Source: Paenibacillus gyeongsangnamensis (GTDB lineage: Bacteria > Bacillota > Bacilli > Paenibacillales > NBRC-103111). From it: DNA of 64,000 bases. The notes beneath the pieces were generated by a model that saw only the letters and a program-made list of their open reading frames with translations, made no database searches and was not told the origin of the DNA. A program made the translations under genes and the position numbers. Shown here in pieces: positions 43,699 through 52,127 of this stretch (its first letter is position 1; each line of letters starts with the position of its first letter). The stretch is taken from NCBI RefSeq assembly GCF_027533625.1, contig NZ_JAQAGZ010000018.1, positions 62,001 through 126,000 of the forward strand, in the 5' to 3' direction.

Positions 43699-45839
43699 CG
43701 GATCGTCACCTCCTGGTAAATGGAATAGAAGAAGTCTTTCAATTCGTTGCTCAACCCGAAGGTGATGAAGATCAGTACGCCGAGCATCGTCATGGTAAGC
43801 AGGGATAAGAAGATATTCATGGCGGATTCCCCGACGCTGTAGTTTTGCATCGCCTGCACCTTCCAGAAAATCAGAGCGGCCACCCATACCATGAGGCCCG
43901 TGCTCAGGAAGTTATAGATCGACTGCTCGCTGAGTGTCATCACATTGGAAATCAGCGTGAGCGGCAGACCTACGATGACGAACGGGAACAGCGCATACGT
44001 GCTGCCGTAAACGACATCGCGGAACCGCCCTTCCCCGCGGTAAATCGTACTGATCAAATAGTTGGAAATGACCCATCCGACCCAGACGACCAGGAACTGC
44101 ACGATCACCGTGAACAGATTCAGGTCAAGCACAACGGACGGATTAAAGGTAAAGCTGGTACCTGCCCGCATGACAGCGAAGGAGGCGATAGCCAGTACGA
44201 GCATGATCAAGCTGCTCCATAAGCTGCCCTTGCCTTCATAGCGGATGGCGGTAAAGCCGTCGATCGGATGCTTCAAAATATAAAACGCATGCTTAAGCTG
44301 CACGACCATCGGAATTTTCGAGCGCTCCCGCTCGCGCCAGCGTCTCCGCCATTCCGTCTTCTTCGTCAGCCGGTTCAACAGGTACAGCCCAATGCCGCCG
44401 ATCAGAACGATGTTCATCAGCGTGCCGAAATGTTGCTGGAACCAGCGCAGCCGGATTTGCCAGTAAGCGTCGGAGTAGCCCTGGGCGAAGCCCGCTTCAA
44501 GGAACAGCTTCTCGGCGCGTTCATAATCGCCCTTCTTGTAAGCCGCCTTGGCAAGCCCGAGAACCGCCGGAGTATAGAAGGAGTTCAAGCGGAGCACCTC
44601 CTCCCACGGCTTCTCGCTCTCCTCGTACTTGCCTTCCTGCGTCAGCTGGTTCGCCTTATGCACCATGGCGCCGAATTCCGACAGCCGGAACATCTGAACC
44701 GCGTTGTTCTCTTCGTCCAGAATGAACAGCTCGTTCTTCGAATTCGCAGCAATCGCGGATGGGGTCTTCACCACACCCAGCTTCGACGTCGACGCCGCCA
44801 CGTCGCCTCCCCAGTAGAAGAGCAGATTGCCGCTCGCGTCATACTGGTTCACATATTTCAGCGTGGCGTCCACAGCCGTAATATTGCCGTCGCCGTCGAC
44901 CGTCAAATCGTTCAGTTGAGGCTTGGCGTTCTTATCTTTCGGAGGGAACCGGATCTCGCCGTAGTTTTTGGTTTCGACCTTATCGGTGTATTCGTCTTTG
45001 GCTGCGAGCAGGTCCTTGCCCGCCATATTCAGTTTCTTGATCTGCCCCTTAGGAATATCCTTAGTCACCGTATAGATCAGGCCGTTCTTATCGATCGTCA
45101 CGCTCGCTACCGAGCCCGGAAGCTTGCTGATTTCCCGCAAATACATTTCCCGCGTATACAGCACGCGCTTGATCGCATCCATGACGGAAAAGTCCGTCTT
45201 GTTGGCGCCGAAGAAGCTCTGGAAGTTCCCTTCCGGATCCAGCTGCAGCAGCCCCTGATAGCCGCCGAGCGTGGCGATGTAGAGGAAACCCCGCTTGTCG
45301 ACCACAAGTTTAATCGGATCGTACTTGAACGATTCCGGGAGGAACTTCGAGTCCGGACGCTTGAACTCCTTGATCAGCTTGCCGTTCTTGTCGAGCCGGA
45401 CAACGCGCTTGTTGCCGGTATCAGCTACATAAATGTCGCCTTTGCCGTCGATGAACAGCCCTTCCGGTTTCTTGAGCGGGCTTTCCTTGACGTCCATGAT
45501 CCGGATCAAATTGCCCGCCGGGTCAAGCTGCACGATCCGGTTGTTGCCGGTATCGGCGATGAAAATTTCATCCTTGTCGTTGATGAACAAGTCCTTCGGT
45601 TGGACGAGCGGCGAGAACACCTGCTTCGACGGGTCCTTCGGATCGGGAATGTAAATCTCCCTTCCGAGCACATCAACCGGATTGTAAGCGGACTGGGTCC
45701 AAACGAGGCGTCCGTAGTTATCCTTATAATTCGTATCATATGGCACGAAAGCCCATGCGCCGGCCGGAGCCAAAGCTAGCAACAGTACGAAGGTGGCCAG
45801 CGCGAGGAGGAACGGCTTGTGCAGTTTCTTTGAGCGCAA
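43695..45839 (-). CDS. NHL beta-propeller / TPR / Yip1 membrane protein
   Basis: This 714-residue protein has a signal peptide (about 1-30). NHL-type repeats span about 75-390, with DLFINDKDEIFIADTGNNRI and GLFIDGKGDIYVADTGNKRV most regular. TPR-like helices follow (about 395-465; KYEESEKPWEEVLRL, KKGDYERAEKLFLEAG), then a membrane helix near 480, a basic linker, and a Yip1-like domain of about five helices (about 540-705). The propeller should face outside. A structural or sensing role at the importer is inferred; I know no characterised homolog. Its stop overlaps the DUF5696 start (ATGA). Confidence 0.75.
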   Translation of the reverse strand: MRSKKLHKPFLLALATFVLLLALAPAGAWAFVPYDTNYKDNYGRLVWTQSAYNPVDVLGREIYIPDPKDPSKQVFSPLVQPKDLFINDKDEIFIADTGNNRIVQLDPAGNLIRIMDVKESPLKKPEGLFIDGKGDIYVADTGNKRVVRLDKNGKLIKEFKRPDSKFLPESFKYDPIKLVVDKRGFLYIATLGGYQGLLQLDPEGNFQSFFGANKTDFSVMDAIKRVLYTREMYLREISKLPGSVASVTIDKNGLIYTVTKDIPKGQIKKLNMAGKDLLAAKDEYTDKVETKNYGEIRFPPKDKNAKPQLNDLTVDGDGNITAVDATLKYVNQYDASGNLLFYWGGDVAASTSKLGVVKTPSAIAANSKNELFILDEENNAVQMFRLSEFGAMVHKANQLTQEGKYEESEKPWEEVLRLNSFYTPAVLGLAKAAYKKGDYERAEKLFLEAGFAQGYSDAYWQIRLRWFQQHFGTLMNIVLIGGIGLYLLNRLTKKTEWRRRWRERERSKIPMVVQLKHAFYILKHPIDGFTAIRYEGKGSLWSSLIMLVLAIASFAVMRAGTSFTFNPSVVLDLNLFTVIVQFLVVWVGWVISNYLISTIYRGEGRFRDVVYGSTYALFPFVIVGLPLTLISNVMTLSEQSIYNFLSTGLMVWVAALIFWKVQAMQNYSVGESAMNIFLSLLTMTMLGVLIFITFGLSNELKDFFYSIYQEVTIR

Positions 45840-45856
45840 CGGTTCTTCCTCCCCTC

Positions 45857-46762
45857 TTATTTAATCCCGGAGTGAGCCATGGTGGCGATCACTTTACCCT
45901 GGAAGAATAAGAATATGATCAGATTGGGCACGAACATGACCATCGCCGCAGCCGCAGCCGCCCCTTGACGGGCTACGCTGTTGGCCAGGTTGTTCGTAAG
46001 CGTCGACAGAAAGAACGGGAAATTCTTCATTTGGTCGTCCTGCATGAACAGCGTCGACGTTTCGGTATTCCCCCAGGAATGCTGGAAGGTAAGGATGGCT
46101 ACGGTAGCCACTGCGGGCAAGCAGATCGGAATGACGATGCGCAGGAAAATAAGTAGCTCGCCCGCTCCGTCGATCCGCGCCGCCTCCAGCAGCTCGTTCG
46201 GCAGTTGGTCGATGAACTGCTTGAGCAGGAATACCCCGACCGGCATGGCCACGAGCGGCAGAATATGGCCGAAATACGTATTCATGATGCCGAGATGGCT
46301 GACTACGAGGTAACGCGGAATCTGGACGGCCTCGGGGGCGAACATCAGCGTAAGAATGATCGTTGCAAATACGATTTTATGTCCCGGAAACCGGTGCTTG
46401 GAAATCGGATAAGCGCACAGTGCGCTTACGATGGTTACGCAAACGACGGCGCCTCCGGAGATGATAAAGCTGTTGAACAAGTACCGCGTAACCGGAACCG
46501 TGGACGTCGAAGCGACGAGGAACAGCTCCGTGAAGTTCTGCAGCGACGGCTCCCGGACGAAGAAGTTCGGCGGATACACGAACAGCTCGCTGTAGGGCTT
46601 CAGCGCATGGTTGAAAATATAAACGAGCGGCAGCAGCATGAAGGCCGATAGGATGACGAGCAGAACGAGCAGAAACTTCTGAAAGCCGTCCATTTGCTTC
46701 AGCTTGGATTTCTTCTTCCATGGAAGCCATCGTTTCATTGAAGCCATCTGACTCTGCATCAT
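45857..46762 (-). CDS. CUT1 ABC importer, MalG-type permease (first pair)
   Basis: This 301-residue permease has six membrane helices and the EAA loop LPNELLEAARIDGAGELLIF. The start shares ATGA with the stop of the preceding permease gene. GGAGG lies just upstream; the next codon is a second ATG. Confidence 0.88.
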   Translation of the reverse strand: MMQSQMASMKRWLPWKKKSKLKQMDGFQKFLLVLLVILSAFMLLPLVYIFNHALKPYSELFVYPPNFFVREPSLQNFTELFLVASTSTVPVTRYLFNSFIISGGAVVCVTIVSALCAYPISKHRFPGHKIVFATIILTLMFAPEAVQIPRYLVVSHLGIMNTYFGHILPLVAMPVGVFLLKQFIDQLPNELLEAARIDGAGELLIFLRIVIPICLPAVATVAILTFQHSWGNTETSTLFMQDDQMKNFPFFLSTLTNNLANSVARQGAAAAAAMVMFVPNLIIFLFFQGKVIATMAHSGIK

Positions 46763-47748
46763 TCATCCTCCTTCGAGCCGAACAAGCCCCAGCAAAATTT
46801 GTTGGATAAATACATGAGCAGCAGCAGGAATACGGAAATCGCCGCCGCATACCCCATCTCGAACCGGATAAAGCCGTAGTCGTCGATATGGTTGATGATG
46901 AGGTGTCCGGAATACTGCGGCGTCGGGTTCTGGCCCGAGAGCTCCACCCCGATCGCCCCCGCCTTAAAGGTGGATACGATTGCCATGACCGCGCCGAACA
47001 GCATCTGCGGCTTCATCGAAGGAATGGTAATGTACCAAATCTCCTGAAGCCGGCTCTTCATGCCGTCGATTCGTCCGGCTTCATACAGCTCCGGATTCAC
47101 GTTCAGAATACCTGCCAGCATCGCGAGGAAGCCGACGCCCATGCTCGACCACAGCGTGACGGCAATCATGGAATTCATCAGGTAAGCCTTGTCCGTGACC
47201 CACAGCTTCGGCTCGTCGATGAAGCCCAGCTGAAGCAGTATACTGTTCAGGTAACCGATCCGGTCCCCGGTAAGGAGAGGGAGCCATACGATCGACATCG
47301 CGATCCCCATCGTAAGCGACGGGGTGTACATGGCGAGCGCGAACCATTTGCGGGCCGAAGCCGGCAGCTGGGTGATGAGCCAGGCGAGCAGGAAGGCGGC
47401 GATGTAGCCGCCCGGCCCGACGATAATGGCGAATTTGAACGTATTCGGCAGTGCGTATTTCAAGAACGTCAAATCCTGCGAGATCAGGTACTGAAAGTTG
47501 GTCCAGCCGATGAACCGAGGCGGCTCGATCGCATTGAAGTAGGTGAAGCTGAGTCCGACCGCGGCGAGCACCGGGATGACGATAAAGGCCAGAAAGCAGA
47601 GCATGAACGGCGCAATAAACAGGTAAGAAATCCGGTAAGCCCAAATGTCGGACAGGAGTTGCCTCAGCTTCTCCGATAAGGACGGCTTGACTGTGGCGGT
47701 ATCCCGCTGCGCCAAACTTCCTGCGGTATTCGCTTGATTACTTAACAT
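46759..47748 (-). CDS. CUT1 ABC importer, MalF-type permease (first pair)
   Basis: This 329-residue permease has six membrane helices after a polar N-terminus. The EAA-type loop is NPELYEAGRIDGMKSRLQEI. Its start overlaps the end of the large binding-protein gene by 11 bp, which suggests the binding protein and this permease pair work together. Confidence 0.88.
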   Translation of the reverse strand: MLSNQANTAGSLAQRDTATVKPSLSEKLRQLLSDIWAYRISYLFIAPFMLCFLAFIVIPVLAAVGLSFTYFNAIEPPRFIGWTNFQYLISQDLTFLKYALPNTFKFAIIVGPGGYIAAFLLAWLITQLPASARKWFALAMYTPSLTMGIAMSIVWLPLLTGDRIGYLNSILLQLGFIDEPKLWVTDKAYLMNSMIAVTLWSSMGVGFLAMLAGILNVNPELYEAGRIDGMKSRLQEIWYITIPSMKPQMLFGAVMAIVSTFKAGAIGVELSGQNPTPQYSGHLIINHIDDYGFIRFEMGYAAAISVFLLLLMYLSNKFCWGLFGSKEDE

Positions 47749-50700
47749 ACGGCTTCACTCCTTCCCACGGCTTGTTCACGACCGGCAAATCCATCGTCTT
47801 GATCGAATTTCCGTCCGCATCGACGAAGCCGAATTCCTGCTGCTTGCGCCGCAGCTCGCGGTTGATCTCCATCTGGGCCAGCTCCAGCGAATTGCGGTAA
47901 TTCATGCCGTCCACAACGGTCCGGTTCCACGCATTGCTTATTTCCCGCGGAACGAAATAGCCGCCCGGCAGGTTCGGCATGTCTTTATACCAGGCCCACT
48001 GCTGCAGAATGACGTTCGCATCCTCGCGCTTCCACGGCAGCTTGGTGAAGGCCTCCAGATTGGACGTGTTCCAGCGGAACGAAATGCCGTTGAACGCTTC
48101 GAGATCCGAGCCGTAGCGCTCCTGCACGTCGGCGGAATTCCACCACTTCAGGAATTGCCAGGCTTCCTGCTGCTTCTTCGACGCTTTGAAAATAACGCCG
48201 CTCGACTGGCCCCCGCCCGCCCACCTGGCGACGGTGCCGTCCGGCTGCTTCGTCCCCGGAATCGGAGCGATGCCCCAGCGTCCGTTCAGCTCGGGAGCCG
48301 CGGCGGACAGCTGGATGTACATGTTGTAATCGGAAATGCCGATCGGCATTTCCCCCTTGCGGAAGTGCTGGTAGAAGCTCGGCACTTCCCGTTCCAGCGC
48401 ATAAATGTTGAACATATCGGTCCATTGGCGGAACGCCTTGAAGCTTTCCGGTGAATCCAGCATCGTCTTGGAGCCTTCTTTGTTAAAGAAATCCGCTTGG
48501 TTCTGATAGAAAAACATCATGTATTCCTTCGGATTCACATAGAAGTTCATATAATTCTGCTGCAGCGTCGGCAGCATATCGTACACGTCCTGCCAAGTAT
48601 CCGGAAGGCTGAGTCCCATGCGGCTTAAAATATCTTTCCGGTAAAACAATACCTGGAACGATTGCGTTTCCGGGATAGCGTAGTATCCCTTGTTATAATA
48701 GAAAGGAAGCCAGGAGCCCGGGCTGTACCGGTTGTAGATATCCTTGAAGTCCGGGAATTTCGACAAGTCCAGTACGGAGTTCCGGATTGCATAGTCAACC
48801 GGCAAATCCTGCGATAAGCCGAGCGCGACATCAGGCTGGATGCCTGCCGCATTGGACAAAACGAGCAGCTGCGTATTGGGGAGCAGATTGACCTTGACCT
48901 TGATCCCGGTTTCCGGCGTAAACTGCGCATCCGCCAGCTCCTGCAGCTGGGTCACATAGTCGCGTCCGCGGTGCACCCATACATTAAGCTCCGTATCCTT
49001 CATCTTGCCAAGGCTATCCTTGGTCCGGAAGGTGTAAAAGAAATTCATGATCATGCCTTTGACCTTGGCTGGGAACGAAGCCGTCATATCCGGAAACTTC
49101 TTCTCCACCGGCGCTACATAAATCTCATCCAGCTGCAGCGGCTGCTGAATCAGTTGTTCGATAAATCCGCTGACCTTGGTCTGTATGGACGCGATCTGGT
49201 CGCCATGATACGGAATATCATCTACCTTGCTAAGCAGCTTCTGAATGTCCTGAGCCGACGAAATGAACCCTTGACTGATATTGTCGGTCCGTCCGTTGGC
49301 CTTCTCCGTCTGCTCCGCCAGCTTCATCAACACGGCGGCTGCATCGTTTAGACGCTTCGGCAGGTCAGGCAAATCCTGCTGTATCTTCCAGGTACGGTTC
49401 TTGTCATCGACGCCGCCCGTAAGCGACTTCAGGTCCTGGACCACCGTTTCGAGCAAATCGGTCAGCTGCTCGATGCCGAGAATCATCGGCTTGTATGGCG
49501 CATGCGTGACGGTCATCGTTAGCGAGTGCTTGCCCTTCTCCAAATAAAACTCGTAAGGCTTGCCCGACGGGTCGGCCACTTCAATGCCGGCCCACGCCGT
49601 GTCATATCCGAAGCGGTACGTAAGCAGTTCCTGGAACGGCACTTTGCCGTCAATGCGGATCGTCCGATAGGATGCCTTCTGCGAAATGAAGTTTTGCAGC
49701 GCCCGCATGCCCAGCTTATATTTGCCGCTCTCCGGCACCTCGAAGTTCCAAGTCAGCGCCTGATTCTGGTTCCACCACTTCTTGCCGCCGATCGTATTGA
49801 AAGTAATGTACCCATTCGCCTGCGGTACGGTGCGTTGGTCGGAATCCGACACCATCTGGATGGCGGAATCGCTCTTGATCGCCGGCTCTTCCGCCTGAAT
49901 CGTAAGCGAACCGGCCTGTACCGGCTTGGATGCCGGATAAGTCCCCGCCACCTCGCTGTAAGGCTTCAGCTTCTGCGGCGCCTGGAGCCGGATCGATTCG
50001 ATCGCCACGGGCTCGTACCCTTCCAGGCGCAGCGTATGCGTCCCCTTCGTAAGAAACCACTGCAGCGGCTCCGCATAAGCGCCGCCCGAATCGAAGAGCG
50101 GCTGGACCGTCCAGGACGTAATCTCCTCCGATTTCGGCCGGATATCGTCGCCGTCCTGGTCCTTCTTGATCGGACGGGCATCCCGCCATTGCCGGTACAG
50201 CGTAATGGAAGAGGACTCGCGGAACGGCCGCTTGCCGTCCAGCATCATGTTCCAAACGATCGGCCGGCGAAGCCCCTTGCCTGTCACCGGCCGGTACGAT
50301 ACCTGCATTTCGTACAATCCGTCCGCAGGCACGTCCACTTTGTACTCAACGTAGCCGTTCGAGCTTCCGTTCCAAACCAGAACATTGTCCTTCCCTTCAT
50401 AGCTGCCCGGGCGAATATCGGCGCCGCTCGACACGGCAGCGGGATTCGCTCCGGCTATCGTAATCGGGGCTTCCGCAGGCTTCGCCCCTTTATCCAGCCA
50501 GCCCTTCAGCACATCCGCGTAGTAGGGCTCCGTATCCGCCGCCTGGATCAGCTTGCGGTTGGATGAAGGCGACGAGCCTGGCGCCGGCGCTGACGCTGCC
50601 TTCTGCGGCTGCGCTGCCGGCGCGGATGCGGCATCTTTCTTCGTATCGTCCGCCGCCGAGGCCGAGTTCAAGCCTCCGGGCGGAACCAGACAAGCCGTTC

Positions 50701-50767
50701 CCAGCAAGCCGGCCATCAACAAAGACAGTAAGCGCTTCCAAGGTTTATGGGTGTTAACGGACAACAA
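47738..50767 (-). CDS. Giant (~1010 aa) solute-binding protein with two jelly-roll-like domains
   Basis: This protein of about 1009 residues is more than twice the usual size. After a signal peptide (GLLGTACLV; the Cys context is not a good lipobox) and an Ala/Pro/Ser linker come two beta-rich modules resembling CBM6/35-type jelly rolls (about 110-265 and 290-435; VLVWNGSSNGYVEYKVDVPA, SLTIQAEEPAI). A helical connector (about 440-560) leads to a C-terminal SBP_bac fold (about 570-1005; PDVALGLSQDLP, LFYRKDILSRMGL, AWQFLKWW). It likely grips a long glycan at the cell surface. TTG 50767 has AGGAG 8 nt upstream; GTG 50776 overlaps that site. Confidence 0.82.
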   Translation of the reverse strand: MLSVNTHKPWKRLLSLLMAGLLGTACLVPPGGLNSASAADDTKKDAASAPAAQPQKAASAPAPGSSPSSNRKLIQAADTEPYYADVLKGWLDKGAKPAEAPITIAGANPAAVSSGADIRPGSYEGKDNVLVWNGSSNGYVEYKVDVPADGLYEMQVSYRPVTGKGLRRPIVWNMMLDGKRPFRESSSITLYRQWRDARPIKKDQDGDDIRPKSEEITSWTVQPLFDSGGAYAEPLQWFLTKGTHTLRLEGYEPVAIESIRLQAPQKLKPYSEVAGTYPASKPVQAGSLTIQAEEPAIKSDSAIQMVSDSDQRTVPQANGYITFNTIGGKKWWNQNQALTWNFEVPESGKYKLGMRALQNFISQKASYRTIRIDGKVPFQELLTYRFGYDTAWAGIEVADPSGKPYEFYLEKGKHSLTMTVTHAPYKPMILGIEQLTDLLETVVQDLKSLTGGVDDKNRTWKIQQDLPDLPKRLNDAAAVLMKLAEQTEKANGRTDNISQGFISSAQDIQKLLSKVDDIPYHGDQIASIQTKVSGFIEQLIQQPLQLDEIYVAPVEKKFPDMTASFPAKVKGMIMNFFYTFRTKDSLGKMKDTELNVWVHRGRDYVTQLQELADAQFTPETGIKVKVNLLPNTQLLVLSNAAGIQPDVALGLSQDLPVDYAIRNSVLDLSKFPDFKDIYNRYSPGSWLPFYYNKGYYAIPETQSFQVLFYRKDILSRMGLSLPDTWQDVYDMLPTLQQNYMNFYVNPKEYMMFFYQNQADFFNKEGSKTMLDSPESFKAFRQWTDMFNIYALEREVPSFYQHFRKGEMPIGISDYNMYIQLSAAAPELNGRWGIAPIPGTKQPDGTVARWAGGGQSSGVIFKASKKQQEAWQFLKWWNSADVQERYGSDLEAFNGISFRWNTSNLEAFTKLPWKREDANVILQQWAWYKDMPNLPGGYFVPREISNAWNRTVVDGMNYRNSLELAQMEINRELRRKQQEFGFVDADGNSIKTMDLPVVNKPWEGVKPYVK

Positions 50768-50799
50768 AAGGTTCACTCCTTCCTTCCGGTTCTTTTCGC

Positions 50800-51921
50800 T
50801 TAATCCATAAACCGTTCGCCGGTTTCGCTATGGAAGAACAGCGCTTTGGACATATCGATCGCGACTTTGATTTTGTCTTCTTCGGCATAATGATAACGGG
50901 GATTCACGCGGGCCACCAGCATCCGTTCCTGACCGATATCCAAATGCAGGAACCGGTCTGCGCCCATCAGCTCGCTGATTTTGAACACACCCGGCACGAC
51001 GGCGTTCGGGAACGCCTGGAACACGATCTCTTCCAGACTGACGTTCTCCGGACGGATTCCCAGCGTTACCGTGCGGTTCACCTGCTTGTTCTTCACTAGG
51101 CAATGGGCTTTGCCCTCAGGGATCTCGATGGCGAAGCGCGGGGTATGGAATTCCAGCTTGCCCGGCACGTTCTCCAGAATTCGCCCGTCGATGAAATTCA
51201 TCGGAGGAGAGCCGATAAAGCTGGCCACGAACGTATTGTTCGGCTGCGTATAGATCGTCTCCGGCGTATCGACCTGCTGGATAATGCCATCCTTCATGAC
51301 CACGATCCGGTCGCCCATCGTCATCGCCTCGATCTGATCGTGCGTTACATAGATCATGGTGACGCCCAGCTTCTTATGCAGTCCGATAATTTCCGTCCGC
51401 ATCTGTACGCGCAGCTTCGCGTCAAGGTTGGAGAGCGGTTCGTCCATCAGGAACACCTGAGGATTGCGCACGATGGCACGTCCGAGCGCGACGCGCTGGC
51501 GCTGGCCGCCGGACAGCTGGCGCGGCTTGCGGTCCAGGTACTGCTCGATCTCAAGCACCCGGGCCGCCCGTTTCACGGCGAGATCGATCTCATGCTTCGG
51601 CAGCTTGCGAAGTCGGAGTCCGAAGGCGATATTCTCATAGACGCTCATGTTCGGGTACAGCGCGTAGTTCTGGAACACCATCGCGATATCGCGGTCCTTC
51701 GGTGGCAATTCGTTCACCAGCGTATCGCCGATATAGATCTCGCCTTCCGAAATATCCTCAAGCCCGGCAATCATCCGCAAGGTCGTCGATTTGCCGCAGC
51801 CGGACGGTCCGACGAAGACAAGAAACTCCTTGTCTTTAATTTCCAGATGGAAATCCTTAACGACCGGATGTTTATCCTTACCGTATCGTTTATATAGGTG
51901 ATTGATCAATATTTTGGCCAT
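50800..51921 (-). CDS. MsmX/UgpC-type sugar importer ATPase
   Basis: This 373-residue ATPase has Walker A GPSGCGKST (39-46), Q-loop VFQNYALYP, signature LSGGQRQRVALGRA, Walker B VFLMDEPLSNLDAKLR, the H-loop in THDQIEA, and a C-terminal OB/TOBE domain (GIRPENVSLEE). In B. subtilis MsmX serves several importers that lack their own ATPase. Here it leads the eight-gene operon and may also energise the ATPase-less importer at 33.6-36.8 kb (inference). GGAGG precedes the ATG at 51921. Confidence 0.92.
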   Translation of the reverse strand: MAKILINHLYKRYGKDKHPVVKDFHLEIKDKEFLVFVGPSGCGKSTTLRMIAGLEDISEGEIYIGDTLVNELPPKDRDIAMVFQNYALYPNMSVYENIAFGLRLRKLPKHEIDLAVKRAARVLEIEQYLDRKPRQLSGGQRQRVALGRAIVRNPQVFLMDEPLSNLDAKLRVQMRTEIIGLHKKLGVTMIYVTHDQIEAMTMGDRIVVMKDGIIQQVDTPETIYTQPNNTFVASFIGSPPMNFIDGRILENVPGKLEFHTPRFAIEIPEGKAHCLVKNKQVNRTVTLGIRPENVSLEEIVFQAFPNAVVPGVFKISELMGADRFLHLDIGQERMLVARVNPRYHYAEEDKIKVAIDMSKALFFHSETGERFMD

Positions 51922-51944
51922 GTAATCGCCTCCACGCGCAATAT

Positions 51945-51990
51945 ACACTATCTTAAGGGTAGTCTAGCGGAATTCTTGTGAAGATAGTGT
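51945..51990. promoter_or_regulatory. Inverted repeat upstream of the eight-gene operon
   Basis: Perfect 10-bp inverted repeat ACACTATCTT (51945-51954) / AAGATAGTGT (51981-51990), 26 bp apart, 24 bp before the ATPase start. It may be an operator or a transcript hairpin; no T-run follows. Confidence 0.45.
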
Positions 51991-52127
51991 GAAGGTTTTT
52001 CCATAGCATAATAGTCCATGTTAATTGATCGAATCGTTCATTTCGCCTCCGGCAACTTTGTGTTAATTTGGTAAAAGTTTCATTACAAAAGATACTGTCC
52101 TGGTTTTCCTGAAGGAGGGAATTGGAT

